From Saksenaea vasiformis B4078 (Eukaryota > Mucoromycota > Mucoromycetes > Mucorales > Saksenaeaceae), in NCBI GenBank assembly GCA_000697055.1, contig JNDT01001815.1, forward strand, positions 57,228 to 121,227: a stretch of 64,000 bases of DNA, written 5' to 3'. The position numbers and the translations under genes were made by a program. A model generated the notes under the pieces. It ran no database searches and was not told the origin of the DNA. It was given only the letters and a program-made list of their open reading frames with translations. Below, piece after piece: positions 36,907-48,106 of this stretch. Within the stretch, counting starts at the first letter, position 1, and every line of letters begins with the position of its first letter.

Positions 36907-39900
36907 CTAAAACTGTGTGAATGGGTTGATCGCAGCAATCCAATCTTTCATCGTGCTGAGGTCGTGGGTCTTTACTTCCCACTGTTTATGATAGGTCGCT
37001 ACCAGAAACTGATGCTAAGAAGAAATGTTCAGCATGAGTATCGAGACCTTCATTATACATTGGTACCTTGTCTGTGTCGCTTGGTTGGGCTGCAATAGCC
37101 TTTATTACCGCGAGTTGATTCGTTTCAGAGAGATCTTTGTACACTAGGAAATAGGGTCTAGAAACAGTAAGAAAACATCGCATCTGCATGACAGGTCCAT
37201 TCTTACTTCTTCAAGACACACCAGTACTCCTCCCATACGTCCGTCTCCTCTGAGCGAATCACTAGCGAGCCTTTCTTTGTGGCTGGATCACTAAGACATG
37301 TTATGGTTAGCGTTTGCTCACATATTTTTGTCCGTTTACCGTACCATGGTTGTATTGAGTGAACTTCTGCTAATGACCATGTCAGCTGGTCAGAGTCAAT
37401 AGTAGGCCTTGATTGCATGTTTGTTTGTTTGCCAAAGTGCATGGACCACAAGTTCACTATGTGCCGCAATCTATCTGATGCTTCAGGGGTCGTAGGGTCT
37501 AACTGTGCTGTCGTTGCTTTGTGCCGATGCTGCAATTGGCCAAAGAGAACCAGATCATGATCGACAGCAGCTACATTTTCCTTCTGAATCATCCTCTGTC
37601 TCGCTGTACTATATGCTGTTATCAACCATTGCTCGGGAAGGACCTTCTGCCTTCTTCTCCATGTGGCTTCGAACATTTTGAGAACCAATTTTGGCTGAGG
37701 TTGACTGGTAAAAAATTGACGAAGCAATGAAGACGACCGTTTCAATGACGTCTCGACTTGTTGCTGGATAGTCACAGCTATATCCGTTTCGAATGGTACG
37801 CTTTGTTCTTCATCAACGCATGCATGCCACGTCACTGTCAATAACACCTTGTGATCTGCAGGGGTAATTCGATTGAGCACCACTGAATCGTGCAACGAGC
37901 TGTCCCACACGAAGCTGGTATCTTGTGGAACAAGCGGTACTGCTGGTGCGCCCGAGGCTGAGGTGATCCGGCCTTTGGGATCCACCAGCCGGATGTGTCC
38001 GATTTGTACTCTGAGTACCTTGAGATAATCAAATCCATCTTTGAGATGCACTATAACTCTCCGCTGCTGACCTTGTCGTAGTAGGAAGATATCTTGCTGT
38101 TGGACCGGCACTGGTTTGTAGTCCCCGCTGGGAGATAGTTCACGGAGTTGAATAGAAGCCAGCACGTTGCGTGTCTTTTCCCACTCGCCGCCACCGGAGA
38201 TCACCTGTGGAAGGAGTTTTGTTTGTTGCACCCCTTGAGGTAGACGTTGACCATATACTTCAAACGTCAAGTCCTTCTTCATGATTGCCTCGAGCATACC
38301 GGGAGTGACTTGCATGGACAATGTCTGCGTGTACTCAAACACAATAGGATAGGAGTGTTTGCGAGAAGGTTCTGTTGCAAATAAACTTTCCACTGTGCTA
38401 GCATGTGTTGTGAAGGAAGATAGTCGGAATTGTACGTGAACTTGTGAAAAAGCGCTTGGGTCTATTCCTTTGAGGCTATGAATACGCACTTCAAACACCA
38501 GTTGTTGACCAACATGCAGTAATTCGGATGTTTCTCGTGTCTTTGATCGTGCAATCGGAGCAATGAGGACACATAGTCGTCCAACAACTTGACCAGTGTT
38601 TCTGCAGAAGACATCCAATTTGCTCTCGATTGGAATCTGGTAAGCAAGGTTACGCAGAGGCACCTTGGCTAGACCAATAAGGCTGTACCGAGGATAAATA
38701 CTGTCATAAAACGGATCAACAACCGGCGGGTCACTCATATACGGGCAGCCTTGCATGGCTCTTAAACGGGTCCTAAACTTTGTGCACGACCAGTAATAAA
38801 CTGCCTCATGTCTTTTGTCAACCACTTTGACAGCGACACAAGGCCTTTGTTCTGCAGCAAGATCCTGGTCACTCTCGCTTGCGTTGCTGGTTTCCCAAAA
38901 CGACCTCCCGCTTGTAGAAAGTTCATCATGAATCACTGCAAACTCATAAACGACGTCTTTTTGCAATTTTTTTGCTAGTTCGTTTGCCGTTTTTAGTGGT
39001 TCTGCATTTCGTACCAATGTTTCCGTCATTGTAATATATCGTTGACCACGCCACTGTTTCAGAACTTTGTCAATCAGCTGTGTTTCCTTCTCACTGTAAG
39101 TGGTCGTCTGTGTGTTGGACAAACTTTGCTTCGACTCGTTTTTCTCATAAGAGTATTTACTATCCGTTTCAAAGGAAGATGTATCGCTGAGGGACGTTGA
39201 AACTGTGGAAAGGGTGCTAAATCGGTAGAACGATGATGATGAAGAAGTTCTTCTGGAAGCGTCACTGTCAACGCGACTGTCGGAGGAAGACGATTGACGT
39301 TTACGAAGCATACGAATTTTGGAGACGTCGTCAAAGACTCGTTCCAAATCTTCGTCTGTCAGATTGCCGAAGTTTGATTCGCCGCTATAATAGTTCATCA
39401 CAGCCTCACGGCGAGCAAATTGCCAGTCAGCTGGATCTTCCGGCTCTGAAATAGATGCCGGAGTTGATGGTGGACTACTTGGAGAATCCTGGGCCGTCGC
39501 ATCCGTAGCAGAGATATCACTTTCAGCGACACTCATGGACCGTTGTTGAAGTAAATTTTCTCGCTCTTTTCGTGCTTCCTCGGGGTGGTTAAATCTGAAT
39601 ATGTGGTAGTCTCCCAGAATGACGCGGTAGCCACTTTTGAGTCGCTTTGGTTCCAAGATACGTAGACCGTTTACCATGGTCAATGCATGCTTTGAAGGAT
39701 GTAGTGTCACGATGTCTTCCACGTTTTCAAAAAAGCAGTGACTTTCCTGTATATGGCTGCCACTCAAACGAATATCTACACTGTCCTCCAGTCGTCCAAC
39801 GCGAGTTGTTCCTTGCTTAATTTGGTACACTAGACATTCTGACATTAACGGATCCTCGTTCAGATTGACCAGATGTGGCACGTTTTTGGGTGTGTAGACG

Positions 39901-41612
39901 CCCACGTTATTCTTCGATACCATGATCCCCAATTCCTCTAGAGCTTTTTCACGGTCTGCATGGATTGCTTCTGTTTTGTGTAGCTTTTCCTCCCACGTTT
40001 GGTTAATATCAGTCAGCAGTTTCTCTGTGCTCTGCAGTTGTTCAATCATTTCGTTCTTCGTCAGATGTCGAGCATTCCCTCCAGCATCAGTAAATACAAT
40101 TGTCTGTGATGGGCTGGGAGGTGAAAGCGGCTTATCGAGTTTCTCCGGAGCGTAAACCATCAACGTCTGCCGTAATGCCTGTACTTCCTCCTTCAGTTCT
40201 CGCACAAGTTTTACGTTGGGATCTTCGTTGATAACTGCCTTAGTCTTGATCTTCTTGGCCTGATCAGCATACCGCAAAGTGCTCAGCGTTTCGTCAAAAT
40301 CAGCAGGTGAAATAGCAGCTATCATGGCTGTCTTGGAGTTGCCTCCAAGTGAGTCTTTAAGTAGCCACGTCAATACCTACATGATTCATGGGGAAATTAG
40401 TGGTGCCGTATTGAAAAAGATCAGCAAAAACAGTTTACCGAATCACGGTAAGGGATAAAAGCGTCTTTTGCTTTTTTCGATGTTTTCTTCTCATGTTGCA
40501 TCGCTTGTTCGGCCAAACCAGAAATTACTTTTCCCAAGGTTGTCAAGGATTTGTTGATGTTGGCTCCTTCTTTCAATCGTACACCTGTGGCACCTGTGCT
40601 ATTAGCACGCTCACTTCCTGCCAAATCTACGAGACTTTTGTGTGCGTGGAGGACATAAATAAACAACGTTCATAACAAAGATAGGTACCTTATGCGAGCA
40701 ACTTTCTCTGTTGTTTGTTTTGTCGATGGTTCGTGTCGTTTTTGAGTTAAGAAGATAGTAAATACAGCGTGAGACCGAGATGATGTTTCATTCATGTTGG
40801 TGGCAGCTACCGTTCGGGCCTGGAGAGTTCCGATGAATTCCTTAGTTGAGGTGGGATAAAAGTTTACCTTATTGCCCTCGTCCATCAGATGATCAATGTC
40901 GTCAAAGGAATTGACAGCTAAGCGTGACAAGTCTTCAACATATGGACCCAGGCTAGGGTGCTCACGAACTTTAAGGTTCCCCTTATTTCGAGGGTTTAAG
41001 AGATCTCTAACTTTTTCATTATAAATTTCAATGTAGGACACTTCCACTTGATAATCGATTTCTTGTTGCTTCTGCGCAATGCGGTCAAATAACTCGGAGC
41101 ATGTTCGAGGAATAATGCCTTTATCCTCGCCATAGCCCATCTGCACAGCAGGTTAAAAATTGCTTTACTATTTGTTTACCTACTGACCATTGAATACGAT
41201 TTGCCGGAACCTGTTTGACCGTCTGGAAAACGGATTAGTTACAACAGCCGAGGACACGTGCTTGAACTTACAAGCAAAAATGCAACAGTTGTAACCCAGA
41301 AATGCGTGATCGAGTAACTCCCGACCAAGATCATTATATACCAAACATTGATCCGCATAATGGGTATCCCCTTTGTCGGCCGACCAATATGACTTGTCAA
41401 AAGTAAAAGCTTTTAACTCTTCGGCCTTTTCGTTTTTACTCTGTGGTGGTTTGGTCAGGATCGTCTGATTGCCTTCCATGCGCACTAGGCATGGAGCGCC
41501 CCGTGCCAATTCTGCCATACGTCAATGGTGCACGCTGCCATGTCGAATTCTCACCTCGCGCGTTCAACGGCCTACATCGCACCACCACCTTGATGTTGCC
41601 TGCTCCACTCAT
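36907..41612 (-). CDS. Kinesin-3 family motor (Unc104/KIF1 type) with FHA and PH domains
   Basis: Eight minus-strand exons (41612-41555, 41511-41272, 41222-41188, 41140-40689, 40634-40439, 40376-37207, 37157-37067, 37014-36907) join in phase to 1449 aa. The motor (about 1-370) starts [20 protein letters not shown]. Its Walker A GQTGSGKS sits in a 35-bp exon. NETSSRSH (switch I), DLAGSE (switch II) and [11 protein letters not shown] follow. A short coiled coil, an FHA domain near 500-600 (TRVGR...[10 protein letters not shown]), Ser-rich linker, a KIF1B-like region ([21 protein letters not shown]) and a C-terminal PH domain (about 1365-1445, [18 protein letters not shown], ending [11 protein letters not shown]) follow. 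Such motors carry vesicles and early endosomes toward microtubule plus ends, the PH domain binding phosphoinositides. The last two exons were found by completing the PH fold. Confidence 0.92.
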
Positions 41613-42566
41613 GTACTTTTAGGCTTGGAAAAATAAAGCAATTAGGACGATGCAAGACAGATGATGACGAATGAAGTAGAAAAGGAAAAAAGAAATAAAA
41701 AAAATCGAAAGAGGGAGAAGGAAGAACGCGAAGCCGATATGAGTAACCCCGTACGACCGTTGAGCTGTCTTTTTGGGTTCTTCATCCGTTCAGGAACTCC
41801 GCTTCCACAACAGATCGACAGCGTTTGAAGTTGCTTATTTCTGTTGTTTACATGTTTATTGTAACGTATACAGTACGTTTTATTCTGGAATCTGCATAAG
41901 AGCTTCCATCTTATACTTCATCATAAAGAAGAACGTAAGAAGATCAATAGGTCTGCGAGAAGAATCGGAATCGTCCGACCATCATGCCGACTTTGATCTT
42001 GACTACACTTACCTCGTGGTCCATTGTTTGTAATCCTACAGTATCGTAAGTATGGTTGGTCCAGGGTCGGCGAGAGTGGGGTGACCTACCTAGATTTGAA
42101 GGGGCGCAAGGCCCTGACGATAGCAGCGACAACGGATGATCTCTTGCAGGTCTTTCCATAGACGCTGTAGACTGGGGAACTAATGGTTAAATTAATAATG
42201 GTGGTTGGAAGCGTTTCTCGTCCTGCAGAAGTAGCGTGTTAGATATTAACCCTTGCTTGGGCTGACTTGGTGGTGCTTTGTTCTTTGTGAATATTTCTAT
42301 GACAGTTTTTGTGCACTCCTTCTTTTCTTTTTCTTTTTCCTTTCTTTTTCTAGTTCTCTATCCCATATCTAATAGTTCAAAATAAGTTGTTGTGGCTAGT
42401 GACGTTCGATCGTCAGGAGTTTGTACGTGCCATAGAGCACTAACACCGTTGTTAGCAGACAAAGCAATCGCCGCGTAAATAATTCAGGGTCAGCTTCTAG
42501 GTTGCATGCAGCTCACAAGAAAGGATAACGCTGACATCAAAGGAAATTGGCACATTGCTAATAACC
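41613..42566. other. Intergenic region upstream of the kinesin gene
   Basis: Contains the presumed kinesin promoter and an A/G-rich then T/C-rich tract (41690-41720 and 42320-42355). No gene recognised. Confidence 0.5.
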
Positions 42567-43240
42567 ATGCATAGACGTGCAGGAAGTCCATATGAAGACC
42601 CCTCGGCTACTAGCAAGGAAGATCAGTTTGTCGTTGATGAGGCCATCCCACATGACAACTATAACAACAATGGACGTTCGTGGTGACGGGTATTGTGGTT
42701 TCCACGTGCTAGCTCTGTTGATAAAGGGAGATGAAAACGAATTTCCAGCCATCAAAGGAGAGATAATGAAGGAGTTAGACGACAACACTGAGATATATCG
42801 CCGTTACTACAACTATCCTGTTGAAGAGCTTAGGTATAGAGTCGCTTACGGGCATGACCTTGAACCTACAGTTCCAGAAAATCCCTGCCCAGGCTGTCCT
42901 TACTGATACTGGTTTGACGCTAGTATCTGTGCTCAGTTAGCGGCTGATACATTCAAAACGCCAATCGCTGTGTTTTCAGACGCCGGAAAACGCACGATGA
43001 AGACAGAAAATGGCACGAAGGATGTATTTATACATCCCTCAGTGCTATATCACCCGTACCGAGGTGCTTCTACAAAGAAGTCTCCACCAGTACCTGCGGT
43101 CATGTACTTGGTCCACGGAAACCATTGAGCAACGGTATTGATGAAGCGTAGCCGCAAGATGGTCCGGCCACCAATCCATTATAAGTATAAAGAAGTGTGC
43201 GCAAGCTTAGGGACAAGATCAGGACATTTTGGAACCGTCA
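42567..43240 (+). pseudogene. OTU-like cysteine protease relic
   Basis: The core reads DVRGDGYCGFHVLALLI, the OTU active-site block with the catalytic Asp and Cys. Later come ASICAQLAADTFKTPIAVFS and, at the right distance, MYLVHGNH with the expected His. In-frame TGA codons at 42904-42906 and 43126-43128 break it. A frameshift near 42665 separates it from an acidic N-terminal frame that begins at ATG 42567. Fragments of the tail (PPIHYKYKEV) are readable after the second stop. OTU domains of this kind often ride in fungal transposable elements, which is inference here. No transposase was seen next to it. Confidence 0.65.
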
Positions 43241-43440
43241 CCTGTCGTTCAAATAATTGGAGAAAGAAATCCATGCTGATTCCCCCATTATCATAGATTA
43301 GATCGAACTATTAAACACTTATCAATATTGTATGACAAACAAATTGACAGAGTTTTTTATTGACCCCGCCGATGAAAGTGTGATGATGGCTGATTACGGC
43401 CGTCTATTCGACTATGGCCAAACCTGTTAATATCAGCCAT

Positions 43441-43920
43441 TCAAATGTAACTAGATGAGCTCAATTATATTTAAATACAGTGGAACGAGTTCTTTCTTAC
43501 TCAAATATACTTGAATCAGTTCTTCCCTATTCAAATATGATCGAACACGTCCTGTTGTATTCAAATACAATTAAGCGAGTTCTTTTCTATTTCAATACAA
43601 TTGAGCGCGTTCTTTTTTATTCAAATACAATTGGATGCGTTCTTCCCTATTCAAGTACAAGTGAACGCGTTCTTTTCTATTTGAATATATTCGGACGAAT
43701 TCTTTTCCATTTGAATACAGTCAAACACATTATTGTTTATTTGAATAAGATTGATCATCTTTATTTGAACATGATTGGAGACGCTCCATTTCATTTGAAT
43801 ATATTTGCGCACTATTTTCTGTTTGAATAGATTTGGAAATATGTTTTTCTGTTTAAATACATCTAACAAGTTACTCTGTTATTCAATACAATCGAACGCA
43901 TTATTTTCTTTTCAAATACG
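43441..43920. repeat. 30-bp minisatellite encoding a decapeptide
   Basis: About 15-16 degenerate copies of a 30-bp unit near TCAAATACAATTGAACGCGT + TCTTTTCTAT. Copies 1-10 keep exact 30-bp register (43441-43740). After that one copy is shortened by several bases and another by about 3. In the register starting at 43480 the array is open for 116 codons and spells a 10-residue motif (ERVLFYSNTI, LESVLPYSNM, IEHVLLYSNT and so on). Confidence 0.9.
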
Positions 43921-43921
43921 A

Positions 43922-44254
43922 CACTGTGGTTCAAAAAACTCCTATAAATCTCGTAATCGCGTAGGAGTCGCATCTCTTGTAAAGTGTGGCTTTTATGCCA
44001 CTCGTTGCCTAGAAGCACATATTTCCTCATATTTGCACTTTAGAGGCCAAGTATTGTATTCATCTCGACGTTTCGGAGACCTAAAACGTAGGAGCATATT
44101 TCTTATTAAAATAATAAGTAATATCGTTATTTTCGTCGCGAATCAAATATATAATCGTTGTAGAGAAGAGTAGTCGCCTAGAAGTCGCATTTTATAAGAG
44201 ATGCAACTTCTACACGATTTATGAAATTTATGAGACTTTTTTTGGACCACAGTG
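43922..44254. mobile_element. 333-bp non-autonomous TIR element (MITE), Tc1/mariner-like ends
   Basis: Left end CACTGTGGTTCAAAAAACTC and the reverse complement of the right end CACTGTGGTCCAAAAAAAGT match. The match goes on for about 65 bp with indels (shared ATAAAT, CGTAATCG/CATAAATCG, GCATCTCTTRTAAARTG). There is no transposase. CACTGTGG ends are common in Tc1/mariner elements. A TA lies close to each end (TACGA left, ATTA right), but a perfect TA duplication directly at the CACTG ends is not present. It begins one base after the 30-bp array ends. Confidence 0.75.
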
Positions 44255-44436
44255 ATTAGCACTTTCGTAAACGAGATTCTGGCTGCACTTCCAGGCATTG
44301 ATCAAGTAATATCAGTTGACAGTGCAACGTTCACCTTCTCACAAAATGGGCACCATTGTTCTCTTCATTGATCTTTAATGCTTTGGTCATACTGGAACTT
44401 TAAAGAGTGTACACTGTAATATTGTTTTCGCAGCTT

Positions 44437-44941
44437 CTACTTCACATAACTTCCTTCTTCTTCTTCTTCTTCTTCATAGCTCTTCTTTTCCACAGTGAAA
44501 AGTCGTGATGCATAGCTAAGCGAGCTCAATCTCCAGTATACATTAGAATCCTTGACCAATGCTGAACCCGGATTGGCTTGATAACTTTTCAGATGCCGCG
44601 TCGCCTGCTTGCAGTCCTTTACAACTACATTGTACTTTACAGAGGTCCACAACATGTCTTCATCAAACGTTGAGATTATTAGTCCAATTAGCCGTTAGCC
44701 CAGTTATCGTCACCGTACTCACCGCGGTTGCTTGCAAAACGAAACCATGTGCAACTGGCAGTCAGATCAGCAAACGAAGAGCGCGCCAAAGTCTGATCAT
44801 TCTTGTACTGGTTGGTGTCCCATTGCCAAGCATGGTGGGTGTTCTGGAATCCATACCCTTAAGCGAATACAGGCATCATATCCCTCTTTGTCATGTAGAG
44901 ATACGGGCGGGGTAAAGAGTAAAATGTCTTCAGCCTTCGTG
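44437..44941 (-). CDS. 3' part of an unrecognised multi-exon gene
   Basis: Three exons fit perfectly: 44941-44857, 44807-44723 and 44657-44437, with introns of 49 and 65 bp, the latter with GCTAAC and CTAAT branch-like words. The join reads IRLR-YKNDQTLARSS and ASNR-DMLWTSVKYN. The C-terminus is a seven-Glu run coded by a GAA repeat, then GSYVK. The frame enters the first exon in phase 2, so more exons lie upstream. The minus frame 45366-45055 (VHSYTYDGFLGGLLL; AITLRGGFGAGSYSKF) is a candidate, but I could not join it. No family is recognised; the GGFG stretch alone is not enough to call an Hsp70-like fold. Confidence 0.45.
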
Positions 44942-44999
44942 CTGGATGATCCTTATCAGTAAACTTCCGGGTGCATCTGTGATCTCCCCCAAAGAACAC

Positions 45000-46068
45000 A
45001 TAGCCCAATATAAGCAATATTATATTTCGCCGGGTCTTCCTTTGTGATGCGTAGTTATTCTTGCAATGTGTTTATACAAGAAGCACAAATCACTCTCACC
45101 CGAAAAAAAAGGAACTTAGAGTAACTTCCAGCACCGAAGCCGCCACGAAGAGTGATTGCTTGCACTTTGTTGGCTGCGTTCTGTACAGCTAAGGACAAAA
45201 AAACTATTCTTACACAAATGATGTTAAGTCCAATCAAACGAGTCACTTGAACCTCTGAACAAGAGGTTGGCTTTTTCCCATCACTTAAATTTTTTTTATC
45301 GACAATGTATTCGTTGATGAGAAGAAGACCTCCTAAAAATCCGTCATAAGTATAACTGTGTACCAAGATCGTCTCCGGACGCTATCTTCCATATTGCGTA
45401 ACGCAAGTTTATCCGTATGCTATTGTGTATCTAAGACCTTTGTATCTCCGCTGTCCAACCTATGGACAAAGACGATAACAGTGAGAATGATCGTAAAAAG
45501 GTAGTTAGCTCAAGTACGTGTGTGATTCGGTCTTATTTATGTATAACATCTGTTTTTCCATTTGCAGTCGACAACAGATCCATCAGAGTTTTCGAATCCC
45601 AAATGGTGCTATCAAGATCGCCGGTGCCTTCTTATCAATGCACGCTCTGCGACGAGCGCTTTAATCTTGATGTTGTCAACTAGATATAGATAGCACATCT
45701 CTTCCTTTCCCCTAATGTGTCGAATGTAAGACCTTAGCTTACCGTAACAGTTGTAATATTTTAGGTGTATGAGAAGCAAACACTTCTTCTACTATATACA
45801 TGATAACGATATTACGACGGATATTGACACCGGTACGCTATACCCTCGCCTGATGGAAAGGATATATCTCAAATGGATTCTTTCTTACAGTTAGGACAAG
45901 TACGCCTTAATCGCTTTCCCTAACTTTTCAAGTCCTCCACGATTTGGAACTGTTTCTGGCGATATCCTGTCAAAACTTAACGCGGCTTCATACATGTCGA
46001 CAATGCCATAACAAATAAATTCCGAGTGATCTTAGTCTTTGGGAGAGATGTCGTTGACTCCAATTTTT
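45000..46068. other. Region with unplaced coding-like fragments
   Basis: Minus 45366-45055 may be an upstream exon of the gene ending at 44437. On the plus strand 45462-45683 there is a start MDKDDNSENDRKKV and, after a possible GT-AG intron (donor near 45514, acceptor 45567), two alternative coding-like readings: one zinc-finger-like (YQCTLCDERF), the other DPSEFSNPKWCYQDRR. None could be resolved into a gene. Confidence 0.3.
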
Positions 46069-46285
46069 AGGGAATTGCTACAGATAGTCCGGCTAAGGGA
46101 AACTCAGCTATAGACAATTCGCCATAGACACACGGCTACTAACATGAATTTACAGAAGTCTGGTTGGGGACATTCAGTTATGCATATTCAGCACTTCTTA
46201 ATATTTCACCGCTTCAATGCCGCCCTTGTTCCGGCACCTGAGTGTCCCTAAGCCGGACTATCTGAGTGTCCGTAGCAATTCCCAA
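46069..46285. mobile_element. Short inverted-repeat element, about 215 bp
   Basis: The left end GGGAATTGCTACAGATAGTC plus CGGCTAAGGGA recurs inverted at the right end, where the inner block is offset by about 8 bases (a GGACACTC insert). The right end holds two copies of the word CTGAGTGTCC. There is no coding capacity, so it looks like a MITE-type element or a fold-back relic. A clean target duplication is not obvious. Confidence 0.55.
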
Positions 46286-46571
46286 ACTATTTTGGTGGGT
46301 GTGTAACTGCATCGGCGATTTTTTCCGCAGCTTGTAAATATGTGTATGGATTTGCTGTCTCATATAGAGGAAGATAATTAGGAGCTGTCGAGGGAGAATG
46401 TTTGCCAAACGTGAAAGGTTGATTGATATAAACTTTTCACAGGTTCTTCTGTAGGTCACAGGGGTGCTATTCGTCAGATCACTTATACAATGCTCATTTT
46501 TCAACATCGAGAAATGCTGTCAGCGATGTCGAGCAACCATTTGACTGATTCCCACAGAGGCTTGAAGAGAA

Positions 46572-47504
46572 CAGTCGTGGGTGCTTCCAGAGCATGGTCA
46601 GCGTCGCTACCTGAACCGTGTTGTCTGGACGTAGGTCTAGCTAGGCGGCTGGTTTTGTAGAATTCCAGCGGTACCCGCAACATGACTGACCTGATATTTC
46701 CTTATCCGAACCTTGGAGCAGACATCAAGTAGTTGAAGTGTAGCAGAGCTTCAACGGCAGTCCTAGACCGGGTGTTCGAGTTTATGTGCTTGTTGTCTGT
46801 CTCCTAAAGCAAGAAAAGAAAATTTCACAAGATATGTAACGAAAAGACATAGCTGATCAACTTTGAATAGGTTCTAACTGCCTTTTAATTGCTAGTCATG
46901 GTTATAGCCCAAAGGTCAGTCATGGGTGCTTCCAGAGCATGGTCAGCGTCGCTACCTGAACCGTGTTGTCTGGACGTAGGTCTAGCTAGGCGGCTGGTTT
47001 TGTAGAATTCCAGCGGTACCCGCAACATGACTGACCTGATATTTCCTTATCCGAACCTTGGAGCAGACATCAAGTAGTTGAAGTGTAGCAGAGCTTCAAC
47101 GGCAGTCCTAGACCGGGTGTTCGAGTTTATGTGCTTGTTGTCTGTCTCCTAAAGCAAGAAAAGAAAATTTCACAAGATATGTAACGAAAAGACATAGCTG
47201 ATCAACTTTGAATAGGTTCTAACTGCCTTTTAATTGCTAGTCATGGTTATACCCCAAAGGTCAGTCATGGGTGCTTCCAGAGCATGGTCAGCGTCGCTAC
47301 CTGAACCGTGTTGTCTGGACGTAGGTCTAGCTAGGCGGCTGGTTTTGTAGAATTCCAGCGGTACCCGCAACATGACTGACCTGATATTTCCTTATCCGAA
47401 CCTTGGAGCAGACATCAAGTAGTTGAAGTGTAGCAGAGCTTCAACGGCAGTCCTAGACCGGGTGTTCGAGTTTATGTGCTTGTTGTCTGTCTCCTAAAGC
47501 AAGA
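46572..47504. repeat. 345-bp tandem repeat, 2.7 copies
   Basis: Units start at the same word (GTGCTTCCAGAGCATGGTCA) at 46581, 46926 and 47271, a period of exactly 345 bp. Copies 1 and 2 are complete; copy 3 stops after about 235 bp at 47504. I see only one or two substitutions between copies (for example TATAGCCC against TATACCCC), so the duplication is recent. The unit has no long ORF on either strand. Confidence 0.95.
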
Positions 47505-48106
47505 CTGGAAATTACGCAACATATATAAAACAAAAGCTCCAATAGCCATGTTATGTGTACATGGCTTTAGCGCAATTTACTTAGCTAGCTGCTAAGGTTT
47601 CACAATACCATCGTTTTCTAAAATCGCTTTGTTCACTAGCAATAGATCCTCCCAAAACTGTTGCACCTATATAATCCCTGACGTCAATTTTGTAATTGTG
47701 CTTCTTTATCTCCAGTGTTTGATAGCTCAATTGCTGCTCTATCTCTATCGGGTAGATGCAAAGCGCGATGTGCCGTCAACCTGCAGCTACGCTTGTAAAG
47801 GGTTCGGGAACCGGTTTGCGGTATGCCTTTAACAATGCCTCACTTGGCAGAGTAGCACATAGAATGCTGAGGTGCCTCAAAAAATTATGAAATGCATCAA
47901 AGCATATATCAAAGAAATAGATACGCAGGTAGCAGACGAAGAACTTAAAAATTCACTATGTATCTCACCGTGGATTGGGTGCAAACGAACGTGTTTTATT
48001 TCCCATGTCGATATTTTTTAAGTTGTGAGATTGAAAATTGCATTTATTAAACGTATGCAGCATAAAGAAAAGGAATGGAATGGAGAAGTGGGATAGAGAC
48101 AACTAT
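47505..48106. other. Intergenic region, no gene recognised
   Basis: AT-rich, with only short frames such as 47629-47832; nothing supported. Confidence 0.5.

Noticed and set aside
43441..43920. CRISPR-like array
   Set aside because: The 30-bp units are directly adjacent with no unique spacers, and the genome is eukaryotic.
42000..48000. Transposase or reverse transcriptase in the repeat-rich block
   Set aside because: Looked for DDE or YxDD-type motifs in both strands around the TIR element, OTU relic and tandem arrays and found none.
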